The notes under the pieces were generated by a model, which saw nothing but the letters and a program-made list of their open reading frames with translations, did no database searches and was not told the origin of the DNA. From Elgaria multicarinata webbii (Eukaryota; Chordata; Lepidosauria; Squamata; Anguidae), in assembly GCF_023053635.1 (NCBI RefSeq), contig NC_086172.1, positions 91,354,181 to 91,418,180 of the forward strand: a DNA stretch of 64,000 nucleotides. Direction: 5' to 3'. Of this stretch, positions 54,801 to 64,000 are shown one piece after another (within the stretch, counting starts at the first letter, position 1; each line of letters begins with the position of its first letter). A program made the position numbers and the translations under genes.

Positions 54801-57800
54801 AGTTGTAAGTATTGCTTAAATACCACCGAGGAATTTATTCACAAATTCTCCGCTATTTCCCCTTCCCTCCAAAAAGGAAGTGCTCTCTCTCCCCCATCAC
54901 TTCAAAATTTCTCAGAGTATTATGTTTATTCCCAGTAATCATGGAATATATCAGGGTTGGGGAACCATTTTGAGTCTGGGGGCTGGACTGCTTAATGTAG
55001 TGGGTCTCCGACCAAAGCACCAGCCAGAACAATTCCAGTTGTCAATTTGGCAAGGGAGGAACTTCACACTGCCCAGGCTTTCCACAGCTAGGGAACCGCC
55101 CAGAGAGCTTCGGCTATTGGGCGGTATAAAAATGTAATAAATAAATAAATAAAAAAGCTGGTGGTGTGAATGAAGATGCTAGCTTCATTCCTCTCTCACA
55201 TTCCTGAGTGAGAAATATGAGAAGGGATAGGATCAGACAGGCTGAGTGCTCCTCCATCGCAAGAGGATGGAAGAGCCAAGGTGATGGAGCCACAGCTCCA
55301 TCACTCTCCAGCCCCATTTCCCTTCTGATGGTGTGGGACTTCAAGGAGCCTTGCCTGAGGCCCTGAAGGGCTGGCCTGGATGGCCAAATTGCCCCATAGG
55401 CTGGAGGTTCCCCATCCTTGGCATATATAATATTGGTTAGTGCTAGAATTACCACTAAAGTGTTGGACTGGGAGAAGGGAGATCCAGGTTCTAGTCCCCA
55501 CTCGGCCATGGAAACCCACTGGGTGACTTTGGGCCAGTCACAGACTCTCAGCCCGGCCTATCTCACAGGGATGTTGTGAGGATAAAGTGGAGAGAAGGAG
55601 GATTATGTACACCGCCTTGGGTTCCTTGGAGGAAACAAGTCGGGATATAAATGCAATAAATGAATAAATAAAATAAATTCTACCATCCACACTTCTAGGA
55701 TGCAATCTGGAAGATTTTCTACACATCAAGACTGATCTATGTGCCTGATAAAATGCTATATACAAATAAATCCATCAGATGCTAGCCTGAGACTGATCTC
55801 TTTGTTACTAACTCGGCTGCCAATTGCAGTAGTTAAATATAGGGTGGAATCCAACTAGTGATGCAAGATTTCCATTAGTGGAATGGCGAGGATTCCCCAC
55901 ATGCCCTCCAAATCTGTTCTGGCGGACATGAGTGACCAAGCTGTGACTCGGGAACCTCATGTGGCTCTTTGACAGTTAAATGCAGCTCATGAGTCAACTT
56001 AAGTGCAACTCCTGGCATCTTCCTAAGTCACCAAACTGGGCAATCCCTGCCCTCTTCAGCTACATGCGCTGCTGTGGGCAAAGAGGAAGCATCTGGCATT
56101 CAACAAAGTAGTAACTGAAGAGGCATAGACAGCATTCAGGAGAGACAAGGAGCCACGAAGGCACGAACACAAGCCCAGAGTAGAAAGGAAAGCGGCAGCT
56201 ACCAAATCCTGGAGAAGGGTATGGGGCCTTGCCACCTTTCTGCTCTGCCCATGCTCTGAGGAATCACCCAAGAAGGAAGGAGATTCACTTGCACCTTGCA
56301 AGGCAAAAATTGTTTGGCTGTGAATGTTCGTACTATTCAAAGTGATCTTGTGTGACAAGGTGTGAAGAATTGGTGCAGGCAATGAGTTGGACATCTCACC
56401 AACACACAGTGCACCATTTCTAATCTGATGCTGTAGCTTGCTGTAGCACTGAAGCCCACATCTAACTCTACAGATACATTGAAGCATCTTGCAAAAGCAT
56501 GACATCATCAAGTCGTAAGAAATGCATAAAGAAAATCTAACTTTTAAGCCCGATGGAAGATCTTGCATTCACTGTTGAAGGAAACAAATTCCTCTGCCTT
56601 ATCTGAAATACAACACTCACTTCAAAGCAAGCAACTTGAAATACCACTATTATACAAATCACAAAAACCTCATCTGAATATCCTCCTGGATCAAAATTGA
56701 GGGGAAAAGCAAGCTAGCCACATTAAAATCATGCCTATGCATTCCTATACTACTTCCCACATTTATTGGAGAAGTTGACACAAATTAAACAAATATCTAA
56801 TGTGTACTTAAAGGTCGTGCATATCTTGTTCCTATAAAATGCTTAAAAGTTATATGAGAGGGTCTGAAGCTGGCCAGACCAATATGTGTCTCTCTATAAA
56901 AAACATTTATTACACAAATTCAAGTTAAACAGTCCACACATACTGCATACTGGTAACATGCTTCTGCCCACTGATGTAAGACAAAATTGAAACATACAAG
57001 GATACAGGAGAGAGACTGAAATGCTTACCAAAAAATCTAGGTTAATTCTAATATTTTCAGAAATATAGGGAGTAAAAGACTAACTAGTTTACAGAGGAAA
57101 GAAAGTAGAAAGAACAGGATATTAGAAAGACAGGCTTCAAGATGAACAGAAAGAAGTGCATCTATTTTTAACAGCATTATTAAAACAGACAAAACATGGA
57201 GAGAAACACTGTCAAACAGTCCTTCCAGTAGTTGAAAAAGAGACAATATTTAATTATGTTATGATGCTACCATAAATGCATGAAGAGTCTTTTAGGAAGC
57301 CTAACAAATGATGGGTCATCTCAATCTATACATGATTTAACACATGCAATACTGGAATGTTTACCTCACTACCTCAGAGATGTATAGATATTAGTTGAAT
57401 AACAATTCTAATACTCCAATGATTCATGAATTCTATTTCATATGTGTAAAATTAAGCACTATACATAAATAATTTGGGTTTAAATAACCGCCATGATAGC
57501 ACTGCTAAAGGAACGATGATTTAAAGACCTGTGAACTATTTCCTTTCATAGGGATCCTCTTCATTATCTCATATATTGATCTTCTTCAAGGGATAATAGC
57601 CCTTTAGCTTAAATAAATCTCACTGGAATTTTCTCAAACTGTTGTTAACCTCTTTAAGTGTTAGTTAATATGATGCTGCACTGTTAAATGCTGTGAAAAG
57701 GGGGGGAAAGTGGTGCATTTCAAGGCACAGGGAACATAAACAACTGAGATGGAAAATTAGATTGTAAAAGAACCTGATTGAGTTCATGGCTTAGACTGAA

Positions 57801-60800
57801 AATACACATGCGAGAGGGCGGCAAAAGTGACAGGAAATGTCAGTAAGTACAACTATAGATGTTGAATATTTTACGGATTAACTTCAGCTGCAATTCCACA
57901 GGATTGCAGCTGAATCGTTTGAACTACAAGAGAATGAATGAATGAATTTGGGAGACATTCAGGGTTGGTTACATTAGCTCAGGAAGAGAAAGAGAACCAG
58001 ATGTTCAAGTTTTATTAGAAAAATTGGCAATTTTTGCAAACCACCAAGATATAAAAGTTGCAAGTCTCACACTTACTATTTTAGTGTGATTTAAGAAGAA
58101 TGCAATAGACACTATTGAACACTAATAAGGTCAGAAGTTCAAAACAATGTTACAAGATAAAGTAGGAGAGATGTATTAGCATGTAAGAGACAACGATGTA
58201 TAATACACTATAACAGTATGAGGGGAAGAAGATCAGGGAAATTCAAGAATTTCAGTTCAAGTAAATAGGATGAAATAGGTGACACGGGTGACTTATTTGG
58301 CACCCAGTTGACAAGTTTATCTGAAACTCAAGAGTTTGGAAAACAGTTGTCCTGTAACAAAGTACAACACTCTGAAGATATGCAGAAATGCAACTATCAA
58401 GTTTAAACACTGACGCCTACACAAAGTAACACTCACAGCCAATGCAGTCACAACAGAAATATGTCTAGCACATACCTAAGGCAAGAGGAGCATAAAGTGC
58501 ATCAGGAAGAAAGAGGAGTTCCTATAAATACAGCATCACTCATGATTTTACAGTTATAAGTGTTCTATACATTTTTCTAAATAGCAGCTAAGTCCCAGAG
58601 GGTATCCAAGTTAGGTACCCAATTTTTCTATATATCAAAGAAAAAAAATCCCAAACAGGTACATTGCATGGGCTACAAAAAGTGGAAGCCTGGAAGTTAT
58701 GTATTAATGGAATTCAACCTTACCTATAAATGAATGAATGATAAACAGACTTAAATTACACCTAAATGGAAAAAAAATTGAAAGGAACTGTCAGCATGAA
58801 AGAAAAGTGAAATGGATAAAAAAGACAGCAATAACTAGTGTTCCAAAAGATACAAGAAATGGTTTGTCACATACAACCACTCTCCAAAGTAATCATGGTC
58901 ATATTTTTCAAATAACCCACAAAATACACTTCCCAACCACAAGATCTTTGACACAGACACTGATAAGCTTCACTTGTCTACTCAGTTACAACCCTATCAC
59001 TACAATAATTATGTGATGCAGAAAAGACATTATCAGGAAGCCACGTATAATATTGTGCAGAGTGTGATGGTTACTCATGCAAGTCTAGGTGCACATGTCT
59101 TCATCAAGACGCAAGTTCAATTTTTGCCTTATTTGCTCTTTTTGCTTTTAATATAGGTCCCCATCAACACATATTACATATTGTACATGTCTAGCCATCA
59201 GCGTAAATGAAGAATGTTTAGAACTATTACAAGAAATGTCCTGGCCATGCAGAAGTTTTATAACAAGCCTATTTCAGGGTGTGGGTAGAAGAGACAGAAA
59301 GACAGACAAGTTACCTAATCCATCTCAAAGCCACTTCACTTAGGATTTCCCACCCCCACCCCCATATGGCCATAATATTCATTTAGGGGGGAAATGAATG
59401 CACAAATGTAAAGTGACAATCACCCTAGCGTAAACTTTGCAGCAGTTACATTTTGCAGTGTGGAAGCTAAAATGCAATATGCAAACAGGATTTTTTTAGA
59501 TCACATGTAGGAAAAGTGGAATTTGTAAAGCAGCCTTTAGTAAAACAAAAACAAAAAAAGCCAATGTACATAAAATACAGCGTCAAAATAACACTTATTC
59601 TGCAACAAGCTCCCACATCTTGTGAAATGCGCACACATGCTTTGTTAAATTTATATGTAATTTATATACATTTATATGAGGACAGCCATGGTGTGTTAGT
59701 TATATCTGTGCCTTAATAAAAGAACATACATGTGTACTGTTAAGAATGAAACAGACTATTATTAACTTGGTCTCTAGAAACAAACAGAAAAGAAATTTTC
59801 AACCTATGTTCAAGTTACGTTGAACAAAAATAAAACTGGGTCTTATGACACAGTGAGTAAACTACAATTCATGGTTACATGGCATGCTCTGTAACATGAC
59901 TTAACACACACGCTTTAATAAAGCTAACCTTAGGTTCACTTTCTGCTTCTTCATCCTCCTCTCCTTCTTCTTCACCTTCCAATTCCTTATGTGTAAAAGA
60001 AAAGGAGTATGATTAGAATGTTTTTTAGAAGCACAGAACATTAGTACTCACCGTGAAGGTTCCTTCTTGCTGGTGTGCAAATTTATGTTCTCTCTTTCTA
60101 CAGTTTCTATTTTTATTTATTACATTTTTATACTGCCTAACAGCCGAAGTTCTCAGTTTGTAAGGCAGGCACCATGTGACTTGATTCCAGCCCACCCACC
60201 TGCCCTCCCACCCCAACTCCTCATACAGGCCCCTTGTTCCATTTCTTTCCATGTTTCAGCAGGAAAAAAAAGACATGAGGAATATAGAGACATAAATGGG
60301 GGTGGGGGAGAGAGAACTGTGAGCAGTACGAAGTGAAAAGTTGCACTCTTAATTTGGACCATATGTGCTGCAGGAAGCCACATGTCCTGGAGATGTGGTG
60401 TTGGATGCCTCTATATGCCAAAAAGAAGAAACCTTCATGGTGAGTACCAATGTTATATTCTCCTCTTGGTCTGGGGGGGCATCCAACTATAAGATATGCA
60501 ATAGTTGTGCAATATCCTGGGGAAATCAGGGACTACCCTAGAAAGAAGAGAGATTGTGCTGGATCCTCTTGGCCGGAGATGAGTTCCTAGGATGTACTAA
60601 TGGTGATGGCCTAGGACTTTTGCGGGTCCATTACATGACAGGAGGTGAGTTTTTCCTTAATGCAGTGATGCTCTATAAGAACAGGAGTACTGCTTATTAA
60701 GAATCTTTTCATCAAGAAGCAGCATATAAGAAAAAACTGGACAGCGCTTACATTCATATATATACACACACACACACAGCCACACCTCAGAGCAAATATT

Positions 60801-63341
60801 TTGTATGGTGCCCAGTCTCTAACTCCATTCCGAGGGGGCAATTCCTTAAACAATGAAGATGGATTTTTATTAGCCTGTGCTTCCGGGAGCCATTATCTTT
60901 CACAAGTCTTACTTTACAGAGTATGATTTGGTAGGCATTTCAAACAACAACTGCTTAAGCATGGAGGTAGACCACCTCCCAGCACCAGTGCAAAGGGTTG
61001 TTAAAGGAGACAAGTGTTCTGACAATCACCTCATACCAAGACCTGCAGCCAACAATGATATTTTTATGGCTCTGAAACATTGTGCCTCCTAGGGTTATTG
61101 AAAAACGAAAAATTCTCTTTCCCCCTAATAGAAAATTGGATCAGTAGATAAAACAGGATTTAACTCACCTCCTCTTCTCCTTCCTCTCCTTCTTCAAACT
61201 AATAAGGGGGAAAACTTGATTAGCTGTGACTTTGAACATTAGCAAATTAAACATTTAAGTGAAGATGTGCATTCTAGATTGTACCTCTACCCCTTCAATA
61301 TATTATTCAAGTACACCCACCCACACTTTCATATGTAGACCAGTGAAGAACTAAAAGTAGTATTTCTATACTACCATCAATTTGATTTGCATTCAGACTG
61401 GGCTATTCCTCCAGACTTCTTTCAGAAGTACACACTGTCTCATTTTGGTTAAATGTGAAACTGCATAGATATCCTAGATCACAGCATTAACAATTTTTGC
61501 CAAACGATCTTCAGTCATGTAACTGAATTCATCTCTATTATTTATGGGGTCAGCAACACTGTAGCAACAAGCACAACCCTCAGGCACCACCACCACCCCT
61601 CGGTGCCTGCCAAAGCCTCCTGCTCCTCCCAATTAAAAAAGGCTTTAAAAATGTTTACATTTATTTTGAATTTTAAAAGCTTTTTTCCACTTTTAAAAGC
61701 AGCACATCTCCAGCCTCCCAGCCCTCTTCCACTCCCTTGCCCAGCATGCCTCTGCCATTCCCCAAAGTAAAGGAAAAGGGTGGGGTAGCCGCAGGCTGGA
61801 GATCTGCTGTTTTCCAGCCAGCTGTCCAAATTGAAATAAGGGGGCTGGGGAAGAGAACAAACTTAGAGGACTAGAAAATTAGAAAAGCCAGCACAAGAGG
61901 GAGCCGGTAAGAAGCTGTTGGGGAGTGACACCGGGGGGGGGGGGGAAGGGGGGAGAAAGGGTCTATATGTGTTTGTGTGATGGATGAATGGGATGCATGG
62001 CTGTGTGTCTCTAGACCTATCCTGAGAGCACGAGTGTAGTGTAGTGTAGTGTAGTGTGTGTGTGTGTGTTTGTGTTTGGAGATTCTTCATATTTTGGAGA
62101 AAGAAATTTGAGGGAATTTACATGAAGTGCATTGCCAGAGCAGAAAACTGGCTTCAAAAGCATGTGAATGTCTTCTAACATCCCTAGTTTGCCTTTCTAT
62201 AAAACGGGTGTTTTGTTACTGCACTACATTGTGTGACTGCCAACAACCTGTTCTGAGACAATGTCCAAAACACTTAATCAAAAATAAAAATGAGCTTATG
62301 AGCCCAAAAAGGATAGAGACCCTTGAAGACTAGGTAGAGGGCAATTATACTAGCAAGGGAAAGGGTCTGTAGGATAATTTTGCCTTAAACGTGGGTTAGT
62401 ATAATGATTATGAGACCAAGCTGGGAAGTCCCAGACAAATGTCACGCTCAGCTGCAAGTTCAGTAGGTAGCACTAGGCAAGCCGATATTCTTTCAGCCTC
62501 CATCAGCACCTATGGGGATAATCCCAACCTACTTCACAGGGCTGTTGTAAGGATTGCTATTATACTGCACGGCAGTGGTTTGAACATTATTTCAATGCTA
62601 TTAACATGACTTTCTGGATCAAGAATTATGCTCGAAACAAAATTAGGCTTGAAACAAAATGTTACAGTGTATTCCTCACCTGGCTCCTCAGGGTTCCAGT
62701 TAGTCCTCCCTCCCTCTTCCAGGTTCTATACACTCCTCTTTCCAAGTACTATGCAAGTATTCACCCTCCAGTTTTGTGTTTCTCTTTTCCAACTGACATC
62801 CAACATTACATGAGTGCTGAATATGTTCAATCCTCATTAGGCCTATGAGGGTGGGACTTGCACTTTTAGTACTTTCTTTTAAATTGGTGCAGCTGCCAAC
62901 TCTGGGAGTTCCCTGAGCATGACCAAACCATCATTCTGTTTCTCAATGGCCCATGTTTAACTCCATTTCTGTCAACACTCACCAACTGAGTTCACTATTA
63001 GAGGGAGTGATAAGAAGAAAGCAAAACTCAAATGTAATGGGACTCAACCAGTTATCCAAGCAGAACCTGACAATCTGAGTAAAGTTATCCTGCCCTTAAA
63101 AAAGGAAAGATGAGTTCTCCCTTATAATCAACAAAAGCTCAAAATAGAACAAAATGCCTCTTTACATGGGAAAGAAAAATTTGAAGTTGACACACATTAA
63201 GGTAAGGTAAAATATACATACATTATCGTCATCCTCTATAGCTTCCCCAGTGAAATAGAGTACAGCACGGGGCACTATTCTTTCACGGAAGAAGTGCCCG
63301 ACTTCAAAATCTATAGCTAAAGTACACTCTGAATCTTCATC
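46957..63341 (-). CDS. NAP1L4: NAP1L4, nucleosome assembly protein 1-like 4 (3' part, four exons)
   Basis: NAP1L4 is a histone chaperone that binds core and linker histones and shuttles between cytoplasm and nucleus. Four exons in one frame are visible: 63341-63222 (40 codons), 61198-61169 (10 codons), 59985-59929 (19 codons) and 46995-46957 (12 codons plus stop). Together they give the last 81 residues: the end of the NAP fold (GHFFRERIVPRAVLYFTGEA), a long acidic tail rich in Glu, and the end KDASQPAECKQQ. Every exon is flanked by proper AG/GT sites and all junctions here are phase 0. RERIVPRAVLYFTGEA plus FEEGEEGEEE and ELEGEEEGEEDEEAE match NAP1L4, not NAP1L1 (which has RERIIPRSVLYFTGEA and DDDYDEEGEE). 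Upstream exons lie past the right edge of the window. The gene converges on PHLDA2. Confidence 0.95.
47226..47345 (+). repeat. Interspersed repeat, CTAGTCCAGCATC family
   Basis: GCAGGATCAGACCAAAGGCT, TCAACATCCTGTTTCCCACA, GGGAAGCCCTCTCCCG. In the NAP1L4 intron, near the terminal exon. A 45-base piece of the same family is at 37922-37966. Confidence 0.55.
47963..48097. mobile_element. Foldback MITE in the NAP1L4 intron
   Basis: AGGGGTGGGCAACTTGTGAC, TGATTGGACTACAACTGCTA; right side GCTTACAGGAGTTGGGAAAC, CAACATCTGGAGGGCCACAG. A related but distinct subfamily (ends GGGGTGGGCAACTT rather than CCTTCCCCAACC). Confidence 0.65.
48730..48828 (+). mobile_element. LINE 3'-end hairpin plus AAAT repeat tail
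   Basis: GAACCGCCCAGAGAGCTTCG then GCTATTGGGCGGTATAAAAA, followed by about ten AAAT units. Minimal 3'-end fragment inserted in the NAP1L4 intron, in antisense to the gene. Confidence 0.72.
49590..49648 (-). mobile_element. LINE 3'-end fragment (antisense)
   Basis: TTTATTTATTACATTTCTAT then ACCGCCCAATAGCCGGAGCT: only the tail and the hairpin of the same LINE family, about 55 bases. Confidence 0.6.
50231..50816. mobile_element. Young GC-rich hAT-type foldback element with exact 8-bp target duplication
   Basis: Terminal inverted repeats TAGGGATGTGC and TAGGGGTGTGC; direct flanking duplication AAAAAGAG at 50223-50230 and 50817-50824, identical at all 8 positions. The 586-base interior is very GC-rich and built from hairpins: 22-base perfect arms at 50409-50430/50438-50459 and 50-base perfect arms at 50475-50524/50544-50593. 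Neither arm pair shows any mismatch I could find. No transposase. It lies in the last NAP1L4 intron. The family name is not known to me; the 8-bp duplication and short TIR point to hAT. Confidence 0.85.
51621..51738. mobile_element. Foldback MITE in the NAP1L4 intron
   Basis: GACTTGGCCAACCTGGTGTC, CTCCAGATGTTTTGGACTTT, AACTCCCATCATCCC, then TTCATGGGAGTAGTTCAAC; right end eroded. Confidence 0.65.
54950..55430. mobile_element. hAT-like element carrying a nested LINE tail
   Basis: Left CAGGGTTGGGGAACCATTTT and right GGCTGGAGGTTCCCCATCCT are inverted ends. At 55095-55153 a LINE 3' hairpin with an AAAT tail (ACCGCCCAGAGAGCTTCGGC...) is inserted, so the LINE is the younger of the two. In the NAP1L4 intron. 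Confidence 0.65.
55437..55678 (+). mobile_element. tRNA-headed SINE, Sauria type, in the NAP1L4 intron
   Basis: Contains AAAGTGTTGGACTGGGA, box-B-like GGTTCTAGTCC, ACTGGGTGACTTTGGGCCAG, CTCACAGGGATGTTGTGAGG and the tail GGGATATAAATGCAATAAAT. Nearly full length; antisense to NAP1L4. Confidence 0.83.
59929..59985 (-). CDS. NAP1L4: NAP1L4 exon: acidic tail ELEGEEEGEEDEEAESEPK
   Basis: 57 bases, 19 codons, matching human ELEGDEEGEDEDDAEINPK. The acceptor is TTTTACACATAAG and the donor AAG/GTTAGC. If the donor is skipped, the reading frame runs on as VSFIKACVLS... to a stop at 59875-59877, giving a different C-terminus. The human gene also has two C-terminal forms (ending PKV or PK-KEPSQPAECKQQ). 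Confidence 0.93.
60038..60490. mobile_element. Foldback element, TTAGTACTCACC...GGTGAGTACCAAT ends, with nested LINE tail
   Basis: Left ACATTAGTACTCACCGTGAA, GGTTCCTTCTTG is mirrored by AGAAGAAACCTTCATGG, TGAGTACCAATGTT at 60423-60453. A LINE 3' fragment (TTATTTATTACATTTTTATA, 60113-60165) is inserted inside. It starts about 55 bases from the 59929-59985 NAP1L4 exon. Confidence 0.7.
61169..61198 (-). CDS. NAP1L4: NAP1L4 micro-exon: acidic FEEGEEGEEE
   Basis: A 30-base exon encoding exactly FEEGEEGEEE, identical to the human NAP1L4 tail as I recall it. The acceptor TTATTAG and donor GAG/GTGAGT are good. It is too short to be found by ORF length alone; the exact match to the acidic tail and phase-0 joints on both sides support it. 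Confidence 0.93.
62028..62075 (+). repeat. (GTAGT)n-(GT)n microsatellite
   Basis: GTAGTGTAGTGTAGTGTAGT then GTGTGTGTGTG; in a NAP1L4 intron. A poly-G run of 13 lies close by at 61933-61945. Confidence 0.9.
62395..62565 (+). mobile_element. Degenerate tRNA-headed SINE
   Basis: GGGTTAGTATAATGATTATG (box A region), weak middle, then CCCAACCTACTTCACAGGGC and TGTTGTAAGGAT. About 170 bases, heavily diverged, no tail. Lies in a NAP1L4 intron. Confidence 0.5.
63222..63341 (-). CDS. NAP1L4: NAP1L4 exon: end of the NAP domain
   Basis: 120 bases, 40 codons, from DEDSECTLAI to EAIEDDDN. The acceptor (minus strand) is TTTTCCAG and the donor AAT/GTATGT. It carries the last beta-hairpin and helix of the NAP fold and begins the acidic tail. 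Compared with human NAP1L4 (DEDSEFTLASDFEIGHFF), it differs at only a few positions in this stretch, such as Cys for Phe and Val for Ile. Confidence 0.95.
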
Positions 63342-64000
63342 CTGGAAAATTAAGGGGGGAAAATAAGGAAATATGCCACCACAAAGCGTGAAAGATTTGA
63401 GATCAATACATTTATTCAACTTTGAGTTTCTACCTCCACCACATATTTAACTTTGCCAGAAGAGAAACAATGAACTATAAAGCTGTTTCCTGCACCCCAC
63501 ACCTGGACTTTTTTCAATGGCGCATGTCAGCATAGCATTTTTTTAGAAGCAATCAATCATGTTTAGTGACCATTCTAAGGTGTGAACATCAATTTCTGAT
63601 AAAAGAGAAAATACTAATTCACCACATTTGAACAATTTGTAGCCAGCTCTGGAAGACAGTTAAAGATGTTAAGCAGTGCTTAGGACAAAGAGCAGAGGAG
63701 GAAAAGGAAATTAAAAGCTACTCCTGAATAGATGAGATTTAATTTTATTATGCACAACTTTTAATACTGCCAGTGAAAAAGTGTGCATGCATAGTCCAAC
63801 ATGTGTGATTGCATCTCCAGAAATGAAGCAGCAGTTCAGAAATAAACTAAAGAACAATACAACTGCTATAAACATCCAGCCCAAGATAGTTTGATGCCTC
63901 ATGCAAAAAATGTGTTTAAATTGCATCCTTGCCCACATAGTAGCACGGATGTATAATAGACTATCTGCTACACTTTGAAGTTTGCTGCTTGAGACAGGCG

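Larger units (their letters stand above)
46996..59928 (-). other. NAP1L4: NAP1L4 last intron (about 12.9 kb)
   Basis: Bounded by the donor at 59928 and the acceptor at 46996. It contains the repeats listed separately (an interspersed repeat at 47.2, foldbacks at 48.0 and 51.6, LINE tails at 48.7, 49.6 and 55.1, the hAT-type element at 50.2-50.8, a compound element at 55.0-55.4 and a SINE at 55.4-55.7 kb). The stretches 52.0-54.9 and 55.9-59.9 kb are AT-rich unique sequence in which I see no exon, no clear repeat and only ordinary short runs. Confidence 0.85.
61199..63221 (-). other. NAP1L4: NAP1L4 intron
   Basis: Between the 120-base exon and the 30-base acidic exon. It holds microsatellites at 61.93-62.08 kb and a degenerate SINE at 62.4 kb; the rest is unassigned. 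63342-64000 is the next intron upstream, with no exon visible. Confidence 0.8.

Noticed and set aside
56056-56568. 170-codon minus-strand frame in the NAP1L4 intron
   Set aside because: Cys/Ser/Leu-rich with no family likeness and no supporting splice sites noticed; isolated in intronic DNA. It is the least easily dismissed of the rejected frames and would deserve a protein search.

Overview
This window is vertebrate nuclear DNA, almost certainly from a squamate reptile (lizard or snake). The evidence is the mix of transposable elements: a BovB/RTE LINE fragment, L2-like LINEs with hairpin 3' ends, an antisense CR1 3' end, tRNA-headed SINEs of the Sauria type, and many foldback (MITE) and hAT-like DNA transposons, on an AT-rich background with long AG, AT, GT and ACAT/CA microsatellites. 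About 98% of the window is non-coding. No LTR element, endogenous retrovirus, tRNA or rRNA gene was recognised.

Three host loci can be supported. (1) PHLDA2 lies on the + strand at 16.2-19.3 kb. One coding exon (143 aa, a single PH domain) sits in the only clear CpG island, with Sp1-type GC boxes and a perfect CArG box upstream. A 1.9 kb intron inside the 3' untranslated region leads to a second, non-coding exon with a poly(A) signal. (2) The 3' part of NAP1L4 lies on the - strand, from 63.3 kb down to 46.9 kb. Three small exons encode the end of the NAP fold and the acidic tail, and a terminal exon about 13 kb away ends in the CaaX-like CKQQ. Upstream exons lie beyond base 64000. (3) A single well-bounded - strand exon at 28.6 kb ends an open frame with a hydrophobic, membrane-spanning C-terminus. 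I cannot name its gene.

PHLDA2 and NAP1L4 are neighbours in the mammalian 11p15.5 / mouse distal chromosome 7 imprinted cluster, so this is the reptile counterpart of that domain. As I recall the human map, the two genes read in the same direction there. Here they converge. An inversion of the block next to NAP1L4 would explain this and would also place another - strand gene between them, where the unknown exon lies.

Layout: 1-16.1 kb, repeat-rich intergenic DNA; 16.1-19.3 kb, PHLDA2; 19.3-28.6 kb, repeats plus one unique block at 23.2-23.7 kb; 28.6-46.5 kb, repeats, the orphan exon, a BovB piece, an L2 piece and at least two unique blocks that look like conserved non-coding DNA; 46.5-64 kb, NAP1L4 3' end with a 13 kb final intron that carries a young GC-rich hAT-type element with an exact 8-bp target duplication.
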